Origin: Desulfocapsa sp.
GTDB lineage: Bacteria > Desulfobacterota > Desulfobulbia > Desulfobulbales > Desulfocapsaceae
Direction of reading: 5' to 3'
Length of the DNA stretch: 48,342 nt
NCBI GenBank assembly: GCA_030145625.1
Contig: JAQYVF010000030.1
Span: 1 to 48,342, forward strand
A program made the translations under genes and the position numbers. This document shows positions 1 to 8,344 of this stretch, one piece after another. The notes beneath the pieces are model-generated. The model did not search any database, was not told the DNA's origin, and saw nothing but the letters and a program-made list of their open reading frames with translations. Every line of letters starts with the position of its first letter. Within the stretch, counting starts at the first letter, position 1.

Positions 1-476
1 GTAAATAATGCATCTTGAGCAGCTAATCTGTTGTTAATATGGTTCGCACTCCATTTTCTACTTTCTTTATTTTCGAAAGGGTTGCTGTTTTTTTGTATGT
101 CAATTTCATTTAGACATTTTGCAAAATACACAGCCCCATCATTTTGATAATTACCGCTGCACGCAAAATATAATGCCACCAATGGGTTACGTGTCCAGTC
201 TAATAAGCGTGTTGGCAGTCCGTGGTGTTGTGCTAAAGCAAGCCATTCCCAATCGTTGCTTGGTAGTATGTTGAGAAAAGGGGATGCTCGGATTTTGAAA
301 TTATCAAGCAGATGTTCTTCTGCGATTTTTAACAAATTACCAGAAAGGTGCCAGTTTCTAGAAACCTTGGGAATTAATTTATATCCAACATTCGAAACGC
401 CACGAAACATATAAACTGTTGTTTTTTCTAAAATGCGTTGGAATCCTGTCAAAGATGTGATTGTGGAAAAATTCAT
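1..476 (-). CDS. FRG-domain protein, C-terminus beyond the window
   Basis: The minus strand is open from an ATG at 476 to the window edge, giving 158 visible residues. The FRG domain is recognised from an FRG triplet at residues 24-26 (in VYMFRGVSN) and from the segment [13 protein letters not shown] at about 83-95, followed by [10 protein letters not shown]. These are the two signature blocks of the family. The biochemical function of FRG domains is not established; they are often met in accessory and defence-like loci. No clear Shine-Dalgarno precedes the ATG, and the upstream DNA holds a large palindrome. The rest of the gene and its partners lie outside the window, so any second domain is unknown. 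Confidence 0.8.
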   Translation of the reverse strand, partial: MNFSTITSLTGFQRILEKTTVYMFRGVSNVGYKLIPKVSRNWHLSGNLLKIAEEHLLDNFKIRASPFLNILPSNDWEWLALAQHHGLPTRLLDWTRNPLVALYFACSGNYQNDGAVYFAKCLNEIDIQKNSNPFENKESRKWSANHINNRLAAQDALF

Positions 477-1059
477 CTACTGTCTTTTGTCAAATTTTAT
501 AGTTAACATGATATAGGCCTCGTACGCATTTCCTGGGAAAATTCACGTTTTGGCCTCTTTTCGTTCCGCATTTGCTGGAAAGCATATGTATTATCAGGTG
601 CTCTGGGAAATCGTTGTGATTCCTGAGTGTGTTTGTATGAAGGACTTACATTTCAAGTAGTTAATTGATATCAATTGTGTCTGTAAAATGCAATAATTCT
701 TTTGTTTTTTTGTTTGTTCCACCTTGATTTTCCCAGGATAGGCGGAATCCGCCTATCCTGGGAAAATCAATATTTTTTGACGCAAAATGATAAGTACAGG
801 ACTATTACCACGGATAATTAGTCAGGCTTTATATGAAAACCGATTCTTCTGCAAAGGGGTGGTAGCTTTTCATTAAAAGGTGTTTGATTCCTTGAACGAA
901 AAGTATGGGGGACCCCATATCTGCTACAAAAGCGGCTTCTAGGGCGAGAACCTGGCTATTTTCTGGAGATTAATTTCTTAATATCAAACTGATAGGCTTG
1001 GTTTGACCCCGAATTCACCCGGATGAACTGGTGCCATCCTTGTATATAGGGAAAGTTAT
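477..1059. other. Gene-poor intergenic stretch with palindrome
   Basis: No coding region is supported here. The stretch is AT-rich and separates the leftward FRG gene from the rightward acetyltransferase, so it should hold both promoters, but no convincing -35/-10 pair stands out. It contains the 47-bp palindrome at 724-770 and related CTGGGAAA-type words near 531-541, 577-590 and 602-611. Confidence 0.6.
724..770. repeat. 47-bp perfect palindrome
   Basis: Two 23-base arms (724-746 and 748-770) are exact reverse complements around a single central A at 747. The arm contains TTTTCCCAGGATAGGCGGA. No T-run consistent with a simple terminator immediately follows on either side, although TATTTTTTGA lies just beyond the right arm. 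The word TCCTGGGAAAAT from the right arm recurs at about 531-542. It could be a cruciform-forming site, a terminator shared by converging transcripts, or the remains of a mobile-element end. Confidence 0.9.
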
Positions 1060-1518
1060 ATGGAACTATTTGCACTTAAACAAAAGCCTGAATATTTAGA
1101 CCAGGTAGCCGAGTGGTTGTATCTCGAATGGGGTATGAAAACAGCGGACAGCAGTCTGTTAACTGTGCACGAGAAGCTGAAAACATTCAAAAATATCAAT
1201 AAAATTCCAATCAATTACGTCGCGGTTAAAGGAGATAAGTTGGTTGGTACCTTCAGTCTTATGCTGTTTGACCCTCCAGCAAGAAGAGATCTTTCTCCAT
1301 GGCTCGGCAGCTTGTATGTCGAACCAACTTGTCGTAATCATGGAATAGGCACATTCTTAGTGGACTATGCTGTTGCAGCGGCCAGATCTTTCAAAATTAA
1401 AAAACTTTATCTGTGCACTTCCACTCAGGAGCAAATGTACGCGAAGTTGGGATGGAAGCCTATAGACGAAGTGAGATTTCGTGATGAACGTGTCACAATT
1501 TTGGAAATTTGTACATAA
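1060..1518 (+). CDS. GNAT-family N-acetyltransferase
   Basis: This 152-residue protein has the compact GNAT fold layout. A central strand reads WLGSLYVEPTCRNHGIG and contains the acetyl-CoA pyrophosphate-binding R/Q-x-x-G-x-G/A motif (RNHGIG), followed by the long helix and a C-terminal YAKLGWK segment, the usual GNAT motif B region. It should transfer an acetyl group from acetyl-CoA to an amine; the substrate cannot be told from sequence. The ATG is preceded by a weak GGGAAAG. The gene stands alone in an AT-rich, gene-poor stretch, which suggests accessory DNA. Confidence 0.85.
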   Translation: MELFALKQKPEYLDQVAEWLYLEWGMKTADSSLLTVHEKLKTFKNINKIPINYVAVKGDKLVGTFSLMLFDPPARRDLSPWLGSLYVEPTCRNHGIGTFLVDYAVAAARSFKIKKLYLCTSTQEQMYAKLGWKPIDEVRFRDERVTILEICT

Positions 1519-2146
1519 TAAGTGAATGAGGTGATGTCATCGGCCTGTGAGGCGACGGGAAATGATGTTTTCGGTAGGTCTTTCGGTAATTCGAAGATGC
1601 GGAATCTGCGACTAAGGGACGAAATGGAATAAATGTTTTGGGAGTTGTAATTCAGCGTTCGGACGAAGGGGGATGAAAAATTGGGAAAGGCGACTTAATG
1701 TCTGTTTTTCCGGATTCTATGGTCTCGTCAGGAATAGACACTCTATGTCGGCATGCGTATGAATAATATCCTTCAGCCTATGTGTAGGAGTATGCACTAA
1801 TTAGATAAGTAAGTAAAACTTCGATGGGACGTTATCATTTCCTCTGCCATTAATATCTGGATACGGCACGTTTTGATGGGTGATCCGGCATCTGTTGTGC
1901 CCGTATCTGAGAGATATCCAAATCTGCACAAAATTACTTGATCTATAGGTGGTAAGGGACACGTAAAGACAGGGTAAGATTTTGAATTATAGGAACACAA
2001 TAGATCAAGAGCTGTTTCGTGTTTCTAAGGATTTAACTGTTGTGATATCAATAGGGGATCCCAGTGAGGGGCTGCCGGACATCTGCATTAAAATTCATCA
2101 AGTGCCTCGATTTCGAAAAAACTATCTCACTAATGGGCAGACCTCG
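1519..2146. other. Intergenic, no supported gene
   Basis: Two short open frames cross this stretch on opposite strands, but neither has a ribosome-binding site, recognisable motif or convincing composition. It may be degenerated DNA between the acetyltransferase and the convergent secreted-protein gene. I see no RNA gene or clear terminator. Confidence 0.5.
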
Positions 2147-2686
2147 TTAACGCCCACCATTGCCTCCACACATGAAACTGCCTAGATTGTATGGGAGGTA
2201 CACGTTGACGAGGTTGGAAATACCGTTGCAAAAATTTGTGCATCCGATTGCATCGAGGGCTGAAAACTGAAGACAGTCGATGCTGCATGCTGCGGAGCTC
2301 CAGCTATCAGTGCCAAGTCGACAGCCCCAGAACATCCCAAGGTTCCCTTTCACACCATAAATATCTACATTCTTTAATATATAGATATTTTTCAAATCGT
2401 TATCCCCAACGACTATACCTGAGCCATCATGGTAACCCCTGGTTATTGTTTGATTCGCAATTGTTGGCGTTATAACTTGTCTGCCGATATTGGGCATGGT
2501 GCCAAGAAGACTTACTGCATACTTATTGGAAAAAGTCTTTCCTTGAAGCACGTCATCCGCCGCAGCGTTACCTTTGCTCTTATTACAACTTACAGGCACA
2601 ATCATAAACGTGCTTTGGTCGATGGCAAAAGCAGAACAGGTAAAAATACAAATTGTGACCAAGAAGACAACGGATCCAATCTTCAT
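2147..2686 (-). CDS. Secreted protein with tail-fibre-like module
   Basis: The protein has 179 residues from the ATG at 2686. A TTG at 2704 would add six residues, but it lies inside the AAGGAGG ribosome-binding site of the ATG, so the ATG is preferred. A signal peptide is clear: MKIGSVVFLVTICIF then CSAFA. The middle contains DDVLQGKTFSNKYAVSLLGT, ITPTIANQTITRGYHDGSG and IYGVKGNLG. This recurring module is known from phage tail proteins and from secreted proteins of Geobacter-like and Desulfobulbus-like bacteria, often next to DUF1566/Lcl domains. The C-terminal third is Cys-rich, with eight cysteines in roughly the last 65 residues. Function is unknown; export to the periplasm or surface is likely. 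Confidence 0.7.
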   Translation of the reverse strand: MKIGSVVFLVTICIFTCSAFAIDQSTFMIVPVSCNKSKGNAAADDVLQGKTFSNKYAVSLLGTMPNIGRQVITPTIANQTITRGYHDGSGIVVGDNDLKNIYILKNVDIYGVKGNLGMFWGCRLGTDSWSSAACSIDCLQFSALDAIGCTNFCNGISNLVNVYLPYNLGSFMCGGNGGR

Positions 2687-3403
2687 CGCCTTTTCCTCCT
2701 TCAAAAATAATGTATCACCAAAGAAAATTGCAGGTGCAATGCCTTAGGGGCTTGCTTCTGTTTGTTCTTCTTCGTAAATGCTTAGTAGATCCTGTTTGTT
2801 GCGTGTCCCAATACCAGATTATCGCTTTTGAATTTCATGGATAATAGCGCTGAGAGAGCATCCTGTTTTTATGTAACAGATGGCTTTTTATACCGTAGTG
2901 TATCATTTTTTTTGTGGATTCAAGCAAAGAAAAGGGGCAAGCGCGATCTTTAACTTTTATTCAGCATGTCATGATGTCAGGTCTTATTCTGAGTCTGGGG
3001 AGTTTCTTTCTAAGATTACCGTAAGGATCAGGAATGGAAAATCATAACAATCACATTGTGTGGTACCTTCACCTCTTGTCAATTGTCATGGAAAAATTTT
3101 ATGAGAGCCCTACGCCTATGAAGGTCGAAAATGACTGGGTTATTTTTTGTGTGAATATCATTTGAAATCAGGTGGGTATGGTTTTTTGAGTTGTGGTGAA
3201 ATCTTTCGGCGCCACCTTTTGTTTATCCTCTCAAATTTAAAAAATAATTAAAGATTTCTACTTTTACGTCGAATAAACATTACAGAGTCTTGATTCTGAC
3301 ACCCATCTTTTAAATAAAAAAAACAGCAAATTACCATGTCGGTATACTTTTGCAAAAGGCAACGGTGGTACGTTAATCTTATTAATCATAAGGAGGTAAA
3401 AAA
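2687..3403. other. Intergenic between divergent genes
   Basis: This 717-base AT-rich stretch separates the leftward secreted-protein gene from the rightward repeat-protein gene. It should contain both promoters. The only coding candidate is a 43-residue open frame at 3034-3165. No terminator or known riboswitch signature was recognised. Confidence 0.5.
3034..3165 (+). CDS. Possible 43-residue small protein
   Basis: An ATG at 3034 is preceded by AAGGA at a plausible six-base spacing and opens a 43-codon frame ending with TGA at 3163-3165. The product begins MENHNNHIVWYLHLLSIV and has one moderately hydrophobic segment. No family is recognised and chance is a fair explanation. The ribosome-binding site is the only positive support. 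Confidence 0.22.
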   Translation: MENHNNHIVWYLHLLSIVMEKFYESPTPMKVENDWVIFCVNII

Positions 3404-3781
3404 ATGACGGTTTCAGCAACTATGTCTAATCTGGGAAATATGGCTTATAAATTTGCGTCAAATCACCCTGGAATAACACGTGCAGCAAAGAATCATCCGG
3501 GCATAGCCAAGGAAGCAGTAGAACATCAGGGCATAGCTAAGGAAGCAGTGGAACATCAGGGTATTGCCAAAGAGGCTTATAGTCGTCAGGGCATAGCCAA
3601 GGAAGCAGTAGAACATCAGGGCATAGCCAAAGAGGCCTATAGCCGTCAGGGTATAGCTAAGAAGGCCTTTGAATATCAGGGTCTTGCTAAACAGGCCTAT
3701 AACCATCAGGAAGTAGCCAAGCGGGCCTATGAAAATCAGGATGTTGCCAGGCGAATCTACAGTCATCAGGATGTTGCCTAG
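3404..3781 (+). CDS. Small protein built of 10-residue repeats
   Basis: The 125-residue protein has a strong ribosome-binding site (AAGGAGG, seven bases before ATG). After a 20-residue leader it consists of ten consecutive 10-residue units (residues 21-120) and a final half unit. The consensus is HQGIAKEAVE/Y-S: position 2 is mostly Q or P, position 3 G, E or D, positions 4-6 a hydrophobic-A-K/R pattern, and position 8 nearly always A. The last three units drift to HQEVAKRAYE, NQDVARRIYS and HQDVA. There is no signal peptide, cysteine or membrane segment. The period does not fit a heptad coiled coil, but a solenoid or an amphipathic helical rod is possible. No family is recognised. A strong terminator follows 60 bases downstream, so the gene is probably monocistronic and well expressed. 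Confidence 0.75.
   Translation: MTVSATMSNLGNMAYKFASNHPGITRAAKNHPGIAKEAVEHQGIAKEAVEHQGIAKEAYSRQGIAKEAVEHQGIAKEAYSRQGIAKKAFEYQGLAKQAYNHQEVAKRAYENQDVARRIYSHQDVA
3464..3778 (+). repeat. Tandem 30-bp coding repeats
   Basis: About 10.5 tandem units of 30 bp make up this stretch and are in register with the codons of the repeat protein. The central units are nearly identical at DNA level, with CATCAGGGCATAGCCAAGGA recurring. The outer units have diverged. This pattern indicates recent unequal crossing-over or slippage in the middle of the array. Confidence 0.9.
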
Positions 3782-3839
3782 TGCTCATTTCTCATCAAAA
3801 TAAACAGTGAAGAGGGTAAGCACAGCCTTTCTTGCAGGA

Positions 3840-3889
3840 ACAAAAACACTCGCAGACGTACTAGACAGTATTCCTGCGAGTGTTTTTGT
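3840..3889 (+). terminator. Strong intrinsic terminator
   Basis: A 16-bp perfect stem (3840-3855 with 3874-3889, arm ACAAAAACACTCGCAG) closes an 18-base loop. The descending arm ends in TGTTTTTGT, which provides a U-rich tail. It lies 59 bases after the repeat-protein stop codon and should end that transcript. Confidence 0.8.
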
Positions 3890-4320
3890 CTTTGTGTCTT
3901 GGCACTACAGCACTCCTCACTTTCTTTGGCGGTTTTTTTAAAAAAAGGTACCGCTATGCATGTTACCCATCCAATTCAAATTCATAAATTTCTCCCTTCC
4001 ACAATACAGTAAGGTGAAAGGAAACATTAAAACGATCTCCCTTCAATCTATGGAGAATACACCGTTTTTCTTTGTTCCTTTCGGTTGAATTTCTGCCGAG
4101 CATATGACATGGGTCAATCCTTCCGACTCGTTTACGACAAAGGGGGCATTTAATGGGTGCACCCTTTGGCTGTACAACTAATTGTTAGCGCAACAAGTCG
4201 AAATGAGATAGGCTTTTAAGGAGATGATAAATAAGGTCTATGCTTGTATGGAAAACAGTGTCTTTCTAGAGGCTTGTTTGCTGAATTGTAATTTTTTTAG
4301 GAAATGTGAGAGGAAGTCCG
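3890..4320. other. Intergenic upstream of the PAS-GGDEF gene
   Basis: No coding frame is supported. The stretch should contain the promoter of the diguanylate cyclase gene. A GTG at 4306 is in frame with that gene, but it overlaps the GAGGAAG ribosome-binding site (4309-4315) of the ATG at 4321. Confidence 0.5.
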
Positions 4321-5223
4321 ATGCGATTGGAAAAGGAATCTTATGCAAGGATAATTGAGAATCTACATGATGGCTTGTATTTTGTAGACAAAAACAGGGT
4401 CATTCTCTATTGGAATAAGGCTGCTGAACAGATTTCCGGTTTTCTAGCCAGCGAGGTTGTTGGGAAATCCTGTTCTGATAATATAATTACTCACGTTGAT
4501 AGTGAAGGCAATAGCCTTTGCAATGGGATGTGTCCTCTTGCAGCATCAATATCTGATGGAGTGTCTCGTGAAGCTGAAGTGTATATGCACCACAAGGATG
4601 GTCATAGAATTCCTGTTTCTGTCCGTGTCAGCACGTTAACCGATGAAGATGGTAATGTTATCGGCGGCATAGAATTGTTTGCAGATATTAGTAACCAGAG
4701 AACCAACGAATTGAGAGTAAAAGAGCTTGAGAAGTTGGCTCTTCTTGACAACCTGACTCAGTTGGCAAACAGAAATTATATCGATCGAGAAATCAAAATC
4801 AAATTTGAAGAGAGAAAACGTTTTAATCTCCCTTTTGGTGTTCTGTTCATAGATATTGATCATTTTAAGAAATTTAATGACCAGTATGGGCATGTTTTGG
4901 GTGATGATGTCCTGAAATTTGTGGCAAATACTTTTGTTGCTAATGCCAGGCCTTTTGATCTGTATGGTCGTTGGGGAGGTGAAGAGTTTATTGGGATCAT
5001 ACCGAATATAACTGACGGTGATCTCGAAAACCTGGGAAACAGAATGCGGAATCTTGTAAAAAAATCATATATAATTCATAACAATAAAAAGCTGCAGGTT
5101 ACAGTTTCTGTTGGAGCGACGATCGCCATGGAAAATGATACCCTGGAAAGTCTGATGAAAAGAGTTGATAAGCTTTTATATCAAAGTAAGGCAGCGGGGA
5201 GAGATTGTCTGACTATGGGGTGA
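4321..5223 (+). CDS. PAS-GGDEF diguanylate cyclase
   Basis: The 300-residue protein has an N-terminal PAS domain (about residues 5-125, starting YARIIENLHDGLYFVD) and a C-terminal GGDEF domain (about 135-298). The active-site loop reads RWGGEEF, a catalytically competent GGEEF form. An inhibitory I-site RPFD lies five residues before it. The protein should make cyclic di-GMP from two GTP under control of a PAS-sensed signal. No membrane segment is seen, so it is cytoplasmic. The ATG at 4321 has GAGGAAG at good spacing, which is why the in-frame GTG at 4306 is not used. The gene converges on the patatin gene, with 23 bases between them. Confidence 0.93.
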   Translation: MRLEKESYARIIENLHDGLYFVDKNRVILYWNKAAEQISGFLASEVVGKSCSDNIITHVDSEGNSLCNGMCPLAASISDGVSREAEVYMHHKDGHRIPVSVRVSTLTDEDGNVIGGIELFADISNQRTNELRVKELEKLALLDNLTQLANRNYIDREIKIKFEERKRFNLPFGVLFIDIDHFKKFNDQYGHVLGDDVLKFVANTFVANARPFDLYGRWGGEEFIGIIPNITDGDLENLGNRMRNLVKKSYIIHNNKKLQVTVSVGATIAMENDTLESLMKRVDKLLYQSKAAGRDCLTMG

Positions 5224-5246
5224 ACAGTCACAGTGACCGTTTAGAT

Positions 5247-6068
5247 TCAGCCGAGAACAGCCGCCGCTTCTTCATATCCCTTTGCTATGATCGGTTCGAA
5301 CTTGTCAAAATCATAGAGATTGAATTCAGCCAGTTCCGGTTGCAGGGAGACAATGTTTTGTTGCTGAGCACAGGCTGTTCGTGTCTGATTTTGCACCATT
5401 AGATAGAAACTGCGCTCGTACATGTCTATGATTTCTGCCGGACGTTCATACCACGACGAATCTTCCGGTTGGTACAGCCCGTTGGCACGGGGAGACATGA
5501 CATCAACGGCAATGATGGGTTTGCCGGGGTCTGATACCTGTTGCACCGGCAGGTTTGCGCAGAGAAAACCGTCAACATAGGATGTGTCTTCCAGGGGGAC
5601 CGGTGGAAACAGGACAGGAATGGACATGGAGCAGGATACGGCTTCGTGGAGCAGGATTGTGTCCTCGGCATTAAAAACACGAATCCGGCCATCATTAAAA
5701 TCCGTGGCTATAATTTTCAATGGAATGTTTGTGTCCCCCATGTGCTGTTCTGCAAACAGGCTTGAGAAAACAGCGTGTATCTTCTTGGAGTCAAATAATG
5801 CCGGGTGGGAGAGTGAGGGCCTTAGCCAGCGGCTCAGACTTGAGAATTCCTTGATATGTTTTGTTATCTCATCTGGTTGGAAGCCGACAGCACAGGCTGC
5901 GCCTATCATCGCTCCCATGCTGGTGCCGATGATTTCGTCTGGTAGTAGCCCCTTTTCAAAGAGATAAGAGAGAACGCCAACGTGCGCATATCCTCGTGCT
6001 GCGCCACCGGAAAGGACCAGAGTGAATCCTTGTTGCAGCTTGCTATGGTCTGTTGTGTGATTGTTCAT
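5247..6068 (-). CDS. Patatin-like phospholipase
   Basis: The 273-residue protein carries the patatin catalytic dyad. The nucleophile elbow is GTSMG at residues 48-52 (Ser50), the oxyanion-hole loop is GGAARG at 21-26, and the catalytic aspartate lies in VDGF (Asp166). The length fits the bacterial RssA/YlbK group. It should hydrolyse acyl esters of lipids, but the substrate is unknown. No signal peptide is present. Its ATG overlaps the stop of the upstream RACo-like gene by four bases (6065-6068), so translation is probably coupled. The pairing with a corrinoid-activator-like protein is unexplained. Confidence 0.92.
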   Translation of the reverse strand: MNNHTTDHSKLQQGFTLVLSGGAARGYAHVGVLSYLFEKGLLPDEIIGTSMGAMIGAACAVGFQPDEITKHIKEFSSLSRWLRPSLSHPALFDSKKIHAVFSSLFAEQHMGDTNIPLKIIATDFNDGRIRVFNAEDTILLHEAVSCSMSIPVLFPPVPLEDTSYVDGFLCANLPVQQVSDPGKPIIAVDVMSPRANGLYQPEDSSWYERPAEIIDMYERSFYLMVQNQTRTACAQQQNIVSLQPELAEFNLYDFDKFEPIIAKGYEEAAAVLG

Positions 6069-8071
6069 GGAATGGTTTTGTCCGGTTCCATAACGGCACC
6101 TTCGCGAATGTTCCTGCGCTGCTCGACCTTAGGGAAGAGGCTGAGATCGGTGTGCGGAAGAAAGATGGAGGCCACGTATTGATCTTTGAAGCTTGGGACT
6201 TCGGAGAGCTCGAAGCTGGTCATCTTGCGCACTACCTGTACCACATCCTTGCGGATATGGTTGGAGAGTTCACTCATCCAGGCACCCATGAGGGAGCCGT
6301 TGCCCACATAGAGAACCTTGTCTGGATCTACTTCCGGGAGCAGGCCCACAGTCATGGCGCTGTCGAGATCGATAAAGGAGCCGAAACCGCCGGCCAGGAT
6401 GATCTGTTCCAGGTCGTTTACCTGCAGTCCTACCTGCTCAAGCAGGGTAGTGATTCCTGCAAAAATGGCACCTTTTGCCCGGATAAAGTTATTGATGTCT
6501 ACCTCGTTGATGACGATGTCGTGATCGGCCGCACATTCATCTTTCCAGGCCAACACGTATTCCCTGCCGTTTCGTCCTTCCCGGATGCGGGGATTGTCAA
6601 TGGCATTGAATTTTCCGCTCTGGTTCAGCACTCTGTGTTCAAAAAGAGTGGCCACGAGAATGAGAAGACCTGATCCGCAGATACCCAGAGCCGGTTTTTC
6701 ACCCACGGTGACATTCATTGGTTCCAGAGTCTCCGGGTTGATGCTGAAGTCACTGATGGCTCCTTCCACCGCCCGCATGCCGTGGGTGATGCCGCCGCCC
6801 TCAAAGGCAGGGCCTGCCGAGCAGGCGGCGCAGGCGAGCCACTCCTTGTTTCCAATAACGATCTCGGCATTGGTGCCCACGTCGATGAAGAGGGTGAGGA
6901 GTTCAGTGCGGTACATGCCCGATCCCATCACTCCGGCCACGATATCACCGCCCACGTAACTTGAGATTGCAGGATAGAGCAGGGCCACACAGTGGTGGGG
7001 CAGCGTGAGACCTAAGTCTTCTGCTCGCATGGGTGGGAAAAAGGTGGAGACCGGCACATAGGGCGAACGCCGGATGTTGTCCGGCTCCAGCTGCAGAAGC
7101 AGATGGGTCATGGTGGTGTTGCCGGCAATGGTGATGGAGTTGATCTCGTCCCGAGTAATGGGGCCGTGGCTGGAATTGGGCGGTAGCGGAGCTGTTTGCA
7201 GCAGTTTGGTGATGATCTCGTTCATGGCATCTCTCACCAGTTCATACATCATTGCCAGGCCTTTGGGCTTTTCGGCATGGATGATCCTGGCAATTACATC
7301 CTCGCCATAACTCATCTGGGGATTGTAGCAGGAATCTTTTGCCAGGATCTTTCCACTGTTGAGATCGATAAGTACCCCGTAAACGGTGGTAGTGCCGATG
7401 TCAAAGGCCAGGCCGAAATTACGGTGAGTCCAGCGGCCCGGTTGGATATTGAGGAGGTGGCTTTTGGACTTATCATTCACTGGCAGCTCAATGGTCACTG
7501 TGACCAGAAAATCATTTTCCCTGAGTGCCCGCCTGATTTTTCTCAGCACCGTGAGTCCGGTAACCAGCCGGTGCCTGTCCATCTGGTCTGCCAAGCCCTG
7601 GATAAGACGACCTACGTCAGCCCGGTTGTCGTGGACATCCGGTCTGGACAGTTCCACGCAGACCTTTTCCACCGGTGGATAAAAGAGCCCTTCTTTTTTG
7701 AGGTCTTCTATGTCAAAGACATGCATACGCGCATGGTGCCGGGGCGGGATGTCAGTGCTGAGGCCGCCTTTTTGCCGTCCGGATTCCTCGGGGATACGTA
7801 CGGTGATGTCTGCATGGATTTCGGCAATACAGGCCTGTCGATATCCGCGTGCATACTCTTCTGCAGAGAGCTTTTCGCTGTTCCCCCCTTGTAGCTCTCC
7901 TTCTTCCAGGAGAACTCGGCATTTGCCGCATACACCGGCACCGCCGCAAGAGGCGTTGATGTGCAGACCGGCTTTTCTGGCTGCCTTGATCAGGCTGCTT
8001 CCGGCCTTGACTCGTATGGTTCGGTTTGCCGGAAGAAAAGTGATTGTATATTTTTGTTGAGTATTGCTCAT
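6065..8071 (-). CDS. RACo-like ASKHA ATPase with 2Fe-2S domain
   Basis: The 668-residue protein starts with a plant-type 2Fe-2S ferredoxin domain with cysteines at 42, 48, 51 and 81 (SCGGAGVCGKC, then QACIAEI). A linker region follows, then a large ASKHA ATPase part (DUF4445) with the phosphate-loop-like FDIGTTTVYGVLIDL near residue 225 and further Gly-rich motifs (AGNTTM, GTNAEIVIG, GGFGSFID). This is the layout of the RACo family, which reductively activates corrinoid proteins of methyltransferase systems at the cost of ATP. No corrinoid protein or methyltransferase lies in the window, so the target is unknown. It is the first gene of a two-gene operon with the patatin gene. Confidence 0.9.
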   Translation of the reverse strand: MSNTQQKYTITFLPANRTIRVKAGSSLIKAARKAGLHINASCGGAGVCGKCRVLLEEGELQGGNSEKLSAEEYARGYRQACIAEIHADITVRIPEESGRQKGGLSTDIPPRHHARMHVFDIEDLKKEGLFYPPVEKVCVELSRPDVHDNRADVGRLIQGLADQMDRHRLVTGLTVLRKIRRALRENDFLVTVTIELPVNDKSKSHLLNIQPGRWTHRNFGLAFDIGTTTVYGVLIDLNSGKILAKDSCYNPQMSYGEDVIARIIHAEKPKGLAMMYELVRDAMNEIITKLLQTAPLPPNSSHGPITRDEINSITIAGNTTMTHLLLQLEPDNIRRSPYVPVSTFFPPMRAEDLGLTLPHHCVALLYPAISSYVGGDIVAGVMGSGMYRTELLTLFIDVGTNAEIVIGNKEWLACAACSAGPAFEGGGITHGMRAVEGAISDFSINPETLEPMNVTVGEKPALGICGSGLLILVATLFEHRVLNQSGKFNAIDNPRIREGRNGREYVLAWKDECAADHDIVINEVDINNFIRAKGAIFAGITTLLEQVGLQVNDLEQIILAGGFGSFIDLDSAMTVGLLPEVDPDKVLYVGNGSLMGAWMSELSNHIRKDVVQVVRKMTSFELSEVPSFKDQYVASIFLPHTDLSLFPKVEQRRNIREGAVMEPDKTIP

Positions 8072-8344
8072 TCAGGCCTCGTTAAAAATGATGGCTGTCT
8101 ATGGTGTGTATTGCCTGTGTTGCGGGATTTTGCTTTTGCTGGAGCAGGTTTGTAGCCTGCTCCTCAATGTTTCTCGCAAAGTTTGATTTATAATGAGTTG
8201 GTGTGTTGACATGGGATCTTGTAATAAACAAAAGGTTCAATCTACAAGATTGAACCAGCATCGAGCATTATGAGGAAGATTTAACCGGTACGGACAGGGA
8301 GGGCCAACAAAACGACCCTAACCCGAAATCATACAGCGTCAACC
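8072..8344. other. Intergenic between two minus-strand operons
   Basis: This stretch holds the formate dehydrogenase operon terminator (8223-8256) and a second hairpin, 8141-8148 with 8156-8163 (arm GGAGCAGG), in the probable leader of the RACo-like gene. The second hairpin has no T-run, so it is not an obvious terminator. No coding frame is supported. Confidence 0.55.
8223..8256 (-). terminator. Intrinsic terminator of the formate dehydrogenase operon
   Basis: A 10-bp perfect stem (8234-8243 with 8247-8256, arm GGTTCAATCT) has a three-base loop. Read on the minus strand it is followed by TTTTGTTTATT. It lies about 90 bases past the last stop codon of the operon and separates it from the RACo-like gene. 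Confidence 0.75.

Noticed and set aside
3464-3778. CRISPR array from regular 30-bp repeats
   Set aside because: Repeats are contiguous without spacers and are in register with an open reading frame that has a good ribosome-binding site.
8141-8163. Terminator before the RACo-like gene
   Set aside because: The 8-bp hairpin has no T-run on either strand; kept only as an intergenic structure.
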